From Caecitellus pseudoparvulus (taxonomy: Eukaryota > Bigyra: Bicosoecida), in NCBI GenBank assembly GCA_965644315.1, contig CBFFRQ010000050.1, positions 1 to 64,000 of the forward strand: a stretch of DNA of 64,000 bases. The letters are read 5' to 3'. Below are positions 9,847 to 18,800 of this stretch, one piece after another. The notes under the pieces are model-generated. The model was given only the letters and a program-made list of their open reading frames with translations. It made no database searches and had not been told where the DNA came from. The position numbers and the translations under genes were made by a program. Numbering within the stretch: position 1 is the stretch's first letter; each line of letters begins with the position of its first letter.

Positions 9847-11529
9847 CTACAATGAGCCTGAGCCAAAGAGCTTGGTGGAGACGACAGCCACGCCACCCTC
9901 CTGGAATTCCGCGCGGCTCACAGACAGATCCCCGAGATTGGGCAAGGCGGATATGGTCGCCGCGCCGCTCCAGACACAATGGCTCGGATCGTCTGCGAGG
10001 ACAACTGTCGCAGTGTGTGACTTGACCGCCCGGGCTCGCATGGTCGCAAGGGAAGGCTTAGGGGAATCCGCCGCCCCAGAGGATTGCAGATCGTGCAAGG
10101 TGGCACGAATGGAAGATTGGAGGCGGTGCTGAAGTCCCGGCAACAGCGCTGTGGGGCCCACCAAGTGCATGCTGCTCAGAACTGAGACACGCTCAGAGGA
10201 ATTGGGCACCGCGGACGTGGCCTGCAGCACCATGTGGTGCAGACCGTGGCAAAGGTCCTTGCCAACCATGGCAGGTGCGAAGAGGACCTCAGCTGCCGCC
10301 GCCTGGTCCAGCCGAGTCACCACCAGTGGCGGCGCCGTCACGCTCGCAGGCAGAGGCAGTGTTTGAGCTCCTTCCGCAGCTGGGTCGCAGTCGCGAATGG
10401 GGTCAATGTCAAATATTTCTTCGCAAGCCAACTCCATCTCGCCGCTTGCCCCAGCTGCCTCATCGGCCGCTGCCGTGCCCAATGTGGCGGCACGGATGGC
10501 GGCGGGCAAGGTCGTGCGTACCAGCTCGTCTGGCGACACCTGCACGAGGCCTTTTGTATGAGCTCGGCAGAACTCTAGGCCCGCAGCACTTTCCAGGAAG
10601 TCTCGCGTCGCTGCAGCAGATGCTGCAGTGTGCTGCGAGCCGGGAGGGGGCTCTTGGCCTCCCGCCAAGTCATCTGCAAGTGCGGAGTACCGTTCCACAA
10701 GTCTGGTCCACAGCGCAGTCGTGACGTCGTGCATGCCCATGTGCTGTACGACAGCGGCACTCTCCAGCATGAAGCCGTGTACGAAAGGCACTGCGTAGCA
10801 CGTTGTGTCTCCCACACCAACCACCAACCCCTCGCTTTGCCCAGCACCGTACAGGGCAAGTTGGGCAGCAGCTCCCACGAACAGCGCCTGCGCTGCGAAT
10901 TCTTCAAACAATACTGTTGCTAGCAACTCACGAGTTGGGCGCACTGGCCACGTGCACTCTGCCACCACCCACGTCGCAGCCTCGGGCAGAGGACTGCCAG
11001 TGGCAGCCTCGAACTTGCGGGCAGCAGCGGTCAGCACCTGCAACAGGGCGGCCTTGTGGGCCCCCTCACCAGAGGCACCCAGCTGTTTTTCAAGCGATGG
11101 CGGAAGTGGCTGCATCGCACCGTGTGCGATGAGGAACGCTGTCTCAGTCGCGCAGTCAGCGCCAGGCCCGGGCAAGCCAGGTGTCCACTCGGAAGGTGCA
11201 CCTTCATGAAGATCCCGGGAGAAGGCGAGAGGGAAAGAAGCCTGAGGAGCCAGGCTATCTGCCGTTCCTAGGAGCAGATTGTCAGAGGTGATGTCCAGCA
11301 CGATTGGCTTGCTTGGCCCAGGAGCTGTGTCTGGGCTTCCCTCTCCCTCGCTGGGGCGCCTGCAGCCTGTGAGGGCCGTGGTGGCAGCTTTGCCCAAGCC
11401 CATCATGGTCTCGGCAAGGATGGTCTGGCTGTGCTCGATGGCCTCGCCGACACTGCCAAGCGCAGCCAGGGTGGTCGTGCCGAAGTAACCAGTGGATGAC
11501 ACGCGCCCCACCAGCTTCTTGTGGTGCAT
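9847..11529 (-). CDS. Divergent actin-related protein, about 560 aa
   Basis: The actin fold is recognisable throughout: PIVLDITSDNLLLG near residue 75 (phosphate loop 1 region), GLVVGVGDTTCYAVPFVHG (phosphate loop 2), GPTALLPGLQHRL (the GG-T-PG segment) and VWSGAATISAL near the end. The family normally begins within a few residues of loop 1, but here about 70 residues precede it. Loop 1 lacks the usual GSG, and loop 2 has GVGDTT in place of DSGDGV, so ATP binding is probably weak. An acidic, Ala-rich insertion lies in the middle (around QEPPPGSQ). These traits fit a nuclear or dynactin-type ARP (such as ARP4-10) more than actin; the subfamily is not resolved. The first ATG in frame is at 11529; an upstream exon is possible because CAG acceptors lie just before it. 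Confidence 0.7.
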   Translation of the reverse strand: MHHKKLVGRVSSTGYFGTTTLAALGSVGEAIEHSQTILAETMMGLGKAATTALTGCRRPSEGEGSPDTAPGPSKPIVLDITSDNLLLGTADSLAPQASFPLAFSRDLHEGAPSEWTPGLPGPGADCATETAFLIAHGAMQPLPPSLEKQLGASGEGAHKAALLQVLTAAARKFEAATGSPLPEAATWVVAECTWPVRPTRELLATVLFEEFAAQALFVGAAAQLALYGAGQSEGLVVGVGDTTCYAVPFVHGFMLESAAVVQHMGMHDVTTALWTRLVERYSALADDLAGGQEPPPGSQHTAASAAATRDFLESAAGLEFCRAHTKGLVQVSPDELVRTTLPAAIRAATLGTAAADEAAGASGEMELACEEIFDIDPIRDCDPAAEGAQTLPLPASVTAPPLVVTRLDQAAAAEVLFAPAMVGKDLCHGLHHMVLQATSAVPNSSERVSVLSSMHLVGPTALLPGLQHRLQSSIRATLHDLQSSGAADSPKPSLATMRARAVKSHTATVVLADDPSHCVWSGAATISALPNLGDLSVSRAEFQEGGVAVVSTKLFGSGSL

Positions 11530-11795
11530 CCGGCTCTGCACTGAGGCTGCCTGCGCACGGCAAAATGAATGCCCGAAGTGAAATCCGGTATCTCATGTGC
11601 AGCACTCTGGGCTCCTCGCAATCGTTCCGCACCATCGCTCAAACACGGTCACTGCAAACCAACTGATCTCCCAAGCCGTCGCTGCGACGGGCACCTTGTT
11701 GGCGAGCAGGGAGATGATGAGACTGGCGTCCAAAACAAGGCCATGCAAGCATTGCGTAGGAAATCAAAATTTGATTAGTGGTGTGTGAATTTGTG

Positions 11796-13691
11796 TCAAT
11801 GCTTGCTGCTCAGCAAAGCCTCCAGCTCAGGTTGGGAGATGTCCCCCAAATCCCCAAGGTTGACTGGTGCGCTGGCGCTGTGCCGCATGCCTGCTGGAGC
11901 TGCTGACTGCGTGTCCCGCTCCACAGCGTCCGAGGACGGCAGGCCGTAGAGTGTGTGCTCCAGACCAGCCACAGGAACTGGGCCAGGCAGTTCGGAGAAC
12001 ACGCCGCGTCCTGACGCAGCAGGCGTCGGCCGAACGATGCTGGGAAGGATGAAGTCATCCTCGTCTGCGTTACTGAGGCCGGGCGCTCGCCCGGGAGTGC
12101 CCCCTCCAGTGGACATTTCAGCACCCCAGGCAACGGAGCTGAAGCCGCGCCCAGAGTCGTACATGGACAGGCCTTCTCCGCCGTGCAGCAGTCCTGACAC
12201 GTCCAGGCCGCCAGCGAGGGACGGCACATCCAGGCCGGGGGTTGGGGACATGGAGATGCCCCGCCGGGTGTGATCATCCAGCGAGCCTGTCTCCGTTGCC
12301 GCTATGCCAGTCGCACTGGGCAGCGCCACGGAGCCTGCCGGCACTCCCTCTGCCGAGGGGAAGTGTGCCGCACTGCCGCTGGCGTCAGAAGCGCCTGTAG
12401 GCTGCGGCGAGGCCTGCGCGCCCTGCAAGCCTGCCTCTGACGCACTGTCCCCAACTCGGTGGAAGCCTCCCACTGGGTGTAAGTGGCCGGGGCTGGAGCC
12501 CAGCAGAGCACTGTCCCCGCCACCTCCGCTTCCATCTGACCCAGATGTGGCATCGTTCCAGTCAATGACAGGCCTGGCCAAGGCAGATGCGACCTGTGGC
12601 TGGCCCATGGGCAAGTCTGTGGAGTGGGAGCGCTGCATGGAGGGAGGGGCTGATGCCAGGGCCGATGCCGGCGGCGGCAGCACTTCCCCCACGGACTGAG
12701 AGCGCCCTACGCCGGGCGGGACAAGGCCGACGCCTCCGCCACGGCCCAGACCCAAGGCTCCCACGGCGAAGCGTGGGTTGAGGCCAGGCAGGTCCACCCC
12801 CACGGGGGACAGGGCCACGCCTGGACCCCTGGGTGTCGTGGCAGGTCCAGGGGGCAGCATGGCCGAGCCGTGCAGAACGGATAGGGCTGAGCGGGGGGGG
12901 TGGGCTTGGGACGCCCCTGAGGTGCCTGAGCCGTCCGAGACAGCCCAGGTAGACGCTGTGCCGAAAGCAAAGTGTCCGCCCGCCTTGCCGGATGCTGGGC
13001 CAGGGTGGGCATCCTGTGACGCCAGGGGTGAGCCGTGCGGGGCGAGGGGATCTGGCGCAGCCCACGGCTGGTGGGCACGGAGCTGTGCAGCCCGGCGGTG
13101 TGCCAGGCTGAACATCATCTTGTTCACCATGGTCAGCGGGAGGTCTGAAATGTCTGGCGTGCCCACGGAGGCGTCAGGGATGACGGACCAGTCCCCCCGG
13201 TCTGGCAGCACGACAGAGTGCGGGTCATGCCAAGTGGCACTATCGCTGAAGTCAGGCGTGGCTCGCAGGTTAATGGCCAGGTACACCAAGGAGGACAGAG
13301 TGTACACCATGATAAACATGGCAGGAGCTCCCAGGGCCCAGTACCTGTCAGGGTAGTACGTGATGCCCATAGCCTGCAGCGTCATTTCGGGCGTGAATGC
13401 CCAGACCAGGTACATCACGTACGCTACGGCTGCGCCCATCCACAACGCGAAGCCGTACACTTCAGTGGAATTAATCTCGTTGTGCAAGGCTGCCTCTGCT
13501 TCAAGTGCAGGCCCCTCCGTTGCTGGCCGCGCCAGCGAAGGCTGGGAGCCCTGTGAGTGGCCTGTGCCTTGATGCGGAAATCGAGCCTCGCCCACGTCCG
13601 TGCCAGTCTGGCCAACCGCATCAACGTCGGACGCAGAGGGTGACCCCTGCGGCCCCCTTTGTCGCAGACTTGAGTCGGATTCGCCAGCCAT
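11796..13691 (-). CDS. PIGP: PIG-P-like subunit of GPI N-acetylglucosaminyltransferase, with long disordered tail
   Basis: PIG-P is a small ER-membrane subunit of the complex that adds GlcNAc to phosphatidylinositol in the first step of GPI-anchor synthesis. Residues 77-190 carry the whole domain: EVYGFALWMGAAVAYVMYLV (first membrane helix), GITYYPDRYWAL (the family's YYP..YWA signature), a second helix at about 118-140, and DISDLPLTMVNKMMF. Family members are usually 130-180 aa. This one has 70 disordered residues in front and about 430 Ser/Pro/Gly-rich residues after the domain, with many small acidic patches and no stop or splice signal that would remove them. The function of the tail is unknown. 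The start at 13691 has a strong context (GCCATGG). Confidence 0.8.
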   Translation of the reverse strand: MAGESDSSLRQRGPQGSPSASDVDAVGQTGTDVGEARFPHQGTGHSQGSQPSLARPATEGPALEAEAALHNEINSTEVYGFALWMGAAVAYVMYLVWAFTPEMTLQAMGITYYPDRYWALGAPAMFIMVYTLSSLVYLAINLRATPDFSDSATWHDPHSVVLPDRGDWSVIPDASVGTPDISDLPLTMVNKMMFSLAHRRAAQLRAHQPWAAPDPLAPHGSPLASQDAHPGPASGKAGGHFAFGTASTWAVSDGSGTSGASQAHPPRSALSVLHGSAMLPPGPATTPRGPGVALSPVGVDLPGLNPRFAVGALGLGRGGGVGLVPPGVGRSQSVGEVLPPPASALASAPPSMQRSHSTDLPMGQPQVASALARPVIDWNDATSGSDGSGGGGDSALLGSSPGHLHPVGGFHRVGDSASEAGLQGAQASPQPTGASDASGSAAHFPSAEGVPAGSVALPSATGIAATETGSLDDHTRRGISMSPTPGLDVPSLAGGLDVSGLLHGGEGLSMYDSGRGFSSVAWGAEMSTGGGTPGRAPGLSNADEDDFILPSIVRPTPAASGRGVFSELPGPVPVAGLEHTLYGLPSSDAVERDTQSAAPAGMRHSASAPVNLGDLGDISQPELEALLSSKH

Positions 13692-13926
13692 GGCAGACTT
13701 ATCGTGCGCTGCCCTGGCTCTTCAAGGCGCCACGCTGCCGGTGTACGTGAACCACAAACCAGCACCACGCAACGGCAACGCCGGACAGGAGGAAAGCAAG
13801 CAAGCTTGGCACAGGAGCAGCCTCCCACCTTCCCTCGAACGGCAAGATGCGTGTCTTCGGATTGTGGCAGCTCGGGTGTGAAGCTTGCATTTCGCGGCGA
13901 GGAGGGCAAGCGGTCGACGACACAGT

Positions 13927-16900
13927 TCACGAATCGCTGTCATGCCCGGATCCGTCGTACACCATGCCGGGCAGGTGTGCGCCGGGCTGCTGCACAGCGG
14001 GTGACGCAGCGCCGGAGGTCGGCGTCCGCGACATGCGCCGAGCCAGGTGTCGCAACGTGGGCATGCGGTCTCCTGTGTCGGCCAGGTACGCCCGGCGTGC
14101 CGCGACAGAGGTGTAATCGGCGGAGGTGGCCTTTAGAAGGGTGCGGCGGGGACCCCCCTGGACCCATGAACCACGGCCTCCGTGAGACACGATGCCGAAC
14201 CCCCCTCCGACAGAATGTCCATCGCTGAACACGGAGCGCCCAGCCTGGCTGCCGCGGCGGGCACCTCCCAGTGTGTCGCTGTGCAGCGGCGGCAGGCCGG
14301 TGCTGCTGCCTTCGCCGCCGCTGCTCTGGCTGGACTCGCGCACGGCACCGGCGCTGTTGATCACGTCGCCGCCGTATTGGGACACGATCTCCGCCACACG
14401 ATCACCCCGGTGGGAGGAGGAGGTGGCAAGTGGTGGCTCCATGGCAGGCGCCTCGGCAGGCAGTGCTCCCGCCTCATCTTTGCCGTCCACTGAGTGGGAG
14501 GAGGAAATGCCAGCTGCATCCCCCATGCCATGTTCCACGCTGCCTGGGCGCTCCGCCACGACGTCACCTGCCACCTGCACCGTGATTCGTCGCCGACGCT
14601 CAGAGGATGCCAAGGGAGTTCCCACAGCACTCCCAGCAAGGGGCAAGGCGGGGGTGGACTCGCTGGGCCGCAGCGATCTGGAACGGCTGGAAGAGAGGGA
14701 CGTGGGGAACAACAAGTCAGCCAGGGACGCGTCCTCCTGAGCACTCGCTGCACGGCTATGGTCCCGCACGATGATGCTGGGGCGGCGCACACGAGCCCCG
14801 CCCTCCGCCTCCACGCCGACACTCGCCTGCGAGGCCACGGGAGTCAGCACGTGCCACGCGGGGCCAGTACCAGAGGTCGGCACGGTGCTGGTGAGGCGGC
14901 GCCAGCGGCCCCTCGCCGTGGCTGTGCCGCCTGGTGAAAACCCTGAGCCCCGTCGACGCAGGGTGCTGCTCCTGCCGGCGGCTGATGCTGGAGTCTTCCT
15001 CCACATGGGCTGCGCAGGCTGTGCTCCAGGCATGGGGAACACCACCGAGTCGGCAAGCTCGTCGTCGCTGCTGTCGTACAGCATGGAAGCGTCAGACGCG
15101 TAGCCATTGTCGCTGTCAAAGGCCTCCTCAGCTGGGGTGAGGGCCTGCGGTGTGCTCATGCGCCACATCACTTCCTCAGCTGCGCCAGCCTGTGCCACCA
15201 TTGCAGCCAGGCGCTTCGTCGCGGAGGGTGGCAGCGGCACAGGTTGCGGCTGAGGGCCACTGTCTTCTGGCGGGTCGCTGGCTTGCAAACCCGTGCTCTG
15301 CACGCCTTCGGGTGGGGGGCGCTTGGGCAGGAAGGGGCGAGGGTCGGTGGAGATGTCATGGGCTGTCAGCCACCGCTCGTCGTCTGCAAATACTGCAGAT
15401 GGGTTCCTGCAGCAGCCCACCAGCTTGCCAGTGCGGGCGTGGCGGCGGTAGCAGGGCCTGCACGCCGAGCGGCCAAGCCGCCTCTCAATCCACCGAATGA
15501 TGATTTGCAGGCGGAACGCCAAGCTGCCTAGCACCCGGAAGCCAGCCGCGCCGAAAATGGCTCCAGCAATGCCCAGCGCAAACACGCCTCGCAGCTCATA
15601 CACGAGCACGACGGTAACCAGCAGTACGTTGCACAGCAGCCACACAGCAAGGTACTGCATGCGGAAGTTGTTGAACCGCACTTCGATGCTTTTCTTGTCC
15701 AAGGCGTACTCCGCGGCGCGGGCTGTGGCAGCTGCAGCAGCAGCCTCGTGAGCCCGGTAGGCCTTGAGTGCTTCGACGACCATGAGCCTGTCTTCCTCGT
15801 GCAGGGCAGAGAGGCGTTGCAAGAGCGCATCTGTGCGAGTGGCCCCTATGCTGCTCAGCGCCTCCGCCGCCTTTCCTTGCCCTCGGACTGCGGGTGAGCC
15901 CAGCAGCGGGGTGGCCGGATGTTCAGGTGACGAGTCTTGCTCAGAGGACGCAGCTTCCTGCGCCCGCTCCTCCTCATCTGAAGTGGGCAGGGCAGCCTGC
16001 AGGTGTGGTAGAGTCTTCGCAAGAAGGGCAGCTGCGGCGTGCAAGGCGGCATCCACGTGCACCGTGGATGCCGCTCGCTCATGCTCGGTACTGTCTGGAC
16101 TGGGCGTGAGGACGGAGCTGGCGCGAGAGACGTCCACTTCATCCGCCACGAGGGAAGGTGAGACAGAAGCGGGAGAGGGCTGCGGAGGTGGGGCCGCCTC
16201 GGCGGCGAACTCAAGCAGCTGCGAAATCGCAGACATGAGCTTGTTGGCGCGAGACTGCAGGCGGTCTGCCTGTGAGTTCAACAGGCGCCGCGTGGCTGCG
16301 ACAATTTGCCCCTCCTTCGTGCCCCAGGTGCAATCGTGCACGTTGCACACCGCGTAGATGCCGAGAAGGTTCGTGAATGTGGGCAACAGGGCGAGGTACT
16401 GTGCGAAGGAAGACACGACGCGCAGCCCATTTCCGTGCACAATGCCCACTGCCACGAAAGCGCCAAAGGCCCCGAACACGCCAGCCATAATGAGCAGGCC
16501 CACTTCATTCAGCACGAAGAGCCAGACGCCGTACACGACGCCGAACAGCATCAAGATGCCGAAGAGCGCGGCGACGACCTGCAGGAGCTGGGTTTGCTCC
16601 TTCAAGTTGCCAACCAGGGACACCAGCAGCAAAGTGAGGAGCATGGCAAAGTACAATCCAGAAAACAGGAACCGAGCCGTGTCAATGGCAGCTGGCAGGT
16701 ACAGAAGAGCGGAGTCGTAGATAATAATGAAAGAGATGTAGTGCAAGGCGACGGCAAGGTACGCGAGGGCGCCGAAACCGACATTGTACGTGGCCAGGAG
16801 GAAGAACAGCACCTTGCGCAGGATGGAGTGCGCAGAGGTAAAGTGCCGCCCCACGTGCAGCAGGTAGTGCCCAAGGTTGAACACCGCGCCATTCTGCCAA

Positions 16901-18390
16901 CGCCGGCGCTGGCGCACGAGCTCTGGCATGTGGTTTGGCACATCCGTCGTGGCCGTGGAAGAGGGCACGAACCAGAGGGAGTACGCACGCTTCTTGTGTG
17001 CAAGGATGTTGAAGGCCATGATGCGGTCTTCGGCGAGGTAAATGTTGGCCTCGAAGGGCGACAGCGTGGACAGCGGCTGCCGCTCGAGCCGGAAGTACTC
17101 GTCACTCACCCGCCCCTGCACCGCCTCCCAGCGGTACAGGGAAAACGCCCCAGGCAACACGCTGATGTACCCAAAAAACGCCTCGGAGGCCTTGTCCAGG
17201 TAGTGCGAGGACCAGTACTCGAAGCGCTGGGCATCCACGAGGCAGTCCATGGGGGCGCAGCACTTGTTGGCTTCCCCAGGCACACGCACAAGGATTTCCC
17301 CTGCAGCACCTCCCACGCTCGGGTGCTCCTCCATCGCATCCAGGAGCAGGAAGATGGAGTCTGGCGCGGGGATGGTGCCGACGTCCAGAAGCATGAAGTA
17401 GGTGGGGTTCAGCAGGCGGCAGAAACCCCGCAGGCCCCACATATGTGAGTTGATCTTGCCGCCATTGCGGCTCTTCAAGCACGTGGACACCTGCAAGCAC
17501 TGGCGGCGCGCCTTGAGGTGTCCCGCGCTGCTCCTCACCGGCACTTCCGCCGTGGTCTCGAAGATGTGCATGGCGATGGGGCGGCCGCCGGCTGTCTTCT
17601 CCTGCACGAGTTCGGGGGTGAAGAAGCCCAGGTCTTCCGACGCCACTTGCAGCAAGCTGGGGCTGGCCTTCTCCAGGCCGTCCACGATGGGCACCACCAG
17701 CACGTCTTGCCAGGACCATCCCGACTCCTTGCCGAGATACTCCACCGCAGCCGCCAGGCCAGACATGGTGTCCATGAACAACTGCCCGCTCTCGCTGTAG
17801 CACGTCACCAAGATGACCAGGCGAATGGGTCGGCGCAGCGTCTGTGCTCGGAGCTTGCAGCGCATGTCTTCCGGCACGGGGTTCGTCAGGGGGGTGTAGT
17901 CCACCACCTCAGTCTCCAGTGGGGCGCCGGGGGTGGTGCCATTCGGCCCCCCTCCCTGCCCACGAGTTTCAGCTTGCAAGATCTCCCTTGCGCTGAGTGA
18001 CGTCTGCAAACGGGGCAGGTCAGGCCGGGCCATCCCCCCGTCATCACTTTCGTGATGTGTCTCAGATGCTGCATCGAGTGATCCTCTCGTCCGCCCCGCT
18101 GCTGGCAGACTCGCCGTTGGAGTGACCATGCTCAAAGACGTGGCCCTCTCTACATCGCCATCATGGCCTTCTTTTCCGCCTTGGCTGCCCACGCTGTCTG
18201 GTGACGCGAGCGGCATGGAGCTCGAGCGAGCATGGGCAGCGACTGTCGCATGCGACTCAGCCGTGCGCCCGAGCTCCACATCTCCCTCAACGCTGGAGGA
18301 GCTCCCAGCGTCGTCCTCCGTGCTCATGGCTGAGAAAACTAAGCTCATCGCGGTGTTGGGGGTGTTGGGCGGTGTCCCCTCCCCCTCCAT
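13927..18390 (-). CDS. Chitin synthase (GT2 family), 1487 aa
   Basis: A membrane enzyme that polymerises UDP-GlcNAc into chitin. The catalytic part lies at about residues 190-510. It includes KINSHMWGLRGF, MLLDVGTIPAPDS (the DxD-type site is a DVG here), the EDR motif near 453 and the QRRRW product-binding motif near 493 (RQRRRWQNGA). A cluster of membrane helices follows at about 507-700, with the family's HDCTWGTKE segment, a Glu/Asp-rich cytosolic part, and a second helix pair at about 913-957. Flanking this core are a 170-residue disordered N-terminus and a 500-residue Ser/Pro-rich C-terminus. No myosin-motor or chitin-binding domain is present. The start is the first ATG at 18390; an alternative is at 18348. 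The gene is divergent from CDC27, 410 bases away. Codon use matches the neighbours. Confidence 0.88.
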   Translation of the reverse strand: MEGEGTPPNTPNTAMSLVFSAMSTEDDAGSSSSVEGDVELGRTAESHATVAAHARSSSMPLASPDSVGSQGGKEGHDGDVERATSLSMVTPTASLPAAGRTRGSLDAASETHHESDDGGMARPDLPRLQTSLSAREILQAETRGQGGGPNGTTPGAPLETEVVDYTPLTNPVPEDMRCKLRAQTLRRPIRLVILVTCYSESGQLFMDTMSGLAAAVEYLGKESGWSWQDVLVVPIVDGLEKASPSLLQVASEDLGFFTPELVQEKTAGGRPIAMHIFETTAEVPVRSSAGHLKARRQCLQVSTCLKSRNGGKINSHMWGLRGFCRLLNPTYFMLLDVGTIPAPDSIFLLLDAMEEHPSVGGAAGEILVRVPGEANKCCAPMDCLVDAQRFEYWSSHYLDKASEAFFGYISVLPGAFSLYRWEAVQGRVSDEYFRLERQPLSTLSPFEANIYLAEDRIMAFNILAHKKRAYSLWFVPSSTATTDVPNHMPELVRQRRRWQNGAVFNLGHYLLHVGRHFTSAHSILRKVLFFLLATYNVGFGALAYLAVALHYISFIIIYDSALLYLPAAIDTARFLFSGLYFAMLLTLLLVSLVGNLKEQTQLLQVVAALFGILMLFGVVYGVWLFVLNEVGLLIMAGVFGAFGAFVAVGIVHGNGLRVVSSFAQYLALLPTFTNLLGIYAVCNVHDCTWGTKEGQIVAATRRLLNSQADRLQSRANKLMSAISQLLEFAAEAAPPPQPSPASVSPSLVADEVDVSRASSVLTPSPDSTEHERAASTVHVDAALHAAAALLAKTLPHLQAALPTSDEEERAQEAASSEQDSSPEHPATPLLGSPAVRGQGKAAEALSSIGATRTDALLQRLSALHEEDRLMVVEALKAYRAHEAAAAAATARAAEYALDKKSIEVRFNNFRMQYLAVWLLCNVLLVTVVLVYELRGVFALGIAGAIFGAAGFRVLGSLAFRLQIIIRWIERRLGRSACRPCYRRHARTGKLVGCCRNPSAVFADDERWLTAHDISTDPRPFLPKRPPPEGVQSTGLQASDPPEDSGPQPQPVPLPPSATKRLAAMVAQAGAAEEVMWRMSTPQALTPAEEAFDSDNGYASDASMLYDSSDDELADSVVFPMPGAQPAQPMWRKTPASAAGRSSTLRRRGSGFSPGGTATARGRWRRLTSTVPTSGTGPAWHVLTPVASQASVGVEAEGGARVRRPSIIVRDHSRAASAQEDASLADLLFPTSLSSSRSRSLRPSESTPALPLAGSAVGTPLASSERRRRITVQVAGDVVAERPGSVEHGMGDAAGISSSHSVDGKDEAGALPAEAPAMEPPLATSSSHRGDRVAEIVSQYGGDVINSAGAVRESSQSSGGEGSSTGLPPLHSDTLGGARRGSQAGRSVFSDGHSVGGGFGIVSHGGRGSWVQGGPRRTLLKATSADYTSVAARRAYLADTGDRMPTLRHLARRMSRTPTSGAASPAVQQPGAHLPGMVYDGSGHDSDS

Positions 18391-18800
18391 CCAGCAGTGC
18401 CTCCAGGAACAGCTCCGCCAATCACCCACTCAAGCCTCTCGCACGCTGCGCAACGCAGGCTTGAAGGCAGAGAGAACCAGGGAACAGACTTGGGGTGCAG
18501 AAATGTAGTGGGCTGGGATTGAGAACGAGCGTGTTGTTGCGTCTGTTAGTAAATGTGTAACTTATGACCCCGAAGCATCTTCTGCCAGCTGAAGGGCAGA
18601 CAAGTCAACCTTGCGACGAAAGTTTCTTGCCCCCTGTTGCTTGGTTTGCGCGAGGTTTCGGACAAGAAGTCGTCTCTTTCAAAAGCAAAGAGTTCCCCCC
18701 ACCCTCTCACACTGTCCAACCCGCGGATTCGGGTTTGACTTGCAGACACGCTGGCCTGCACCACCCGGCAAGCGCAGACACCTTGCGCCAGTGAGCCAGG
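18391..18800. promoter_or_regulatory. Divergent promoter region between chitin synthase and CDC27
   Basis: About 410 bases separate the two start codons, so both promoters and 5' UTRs must fall here. It contains no clear TATA box and no recognisable ORF. Confidence 0.5.

Noticed and set aside
16306-17448. Plus-strand ORF of about 380 codons opposite chitin synthase
   Set aside because: It lies antisense to the catalytic domain, with His/Gln/Glu-rich shadow composition and no family match.
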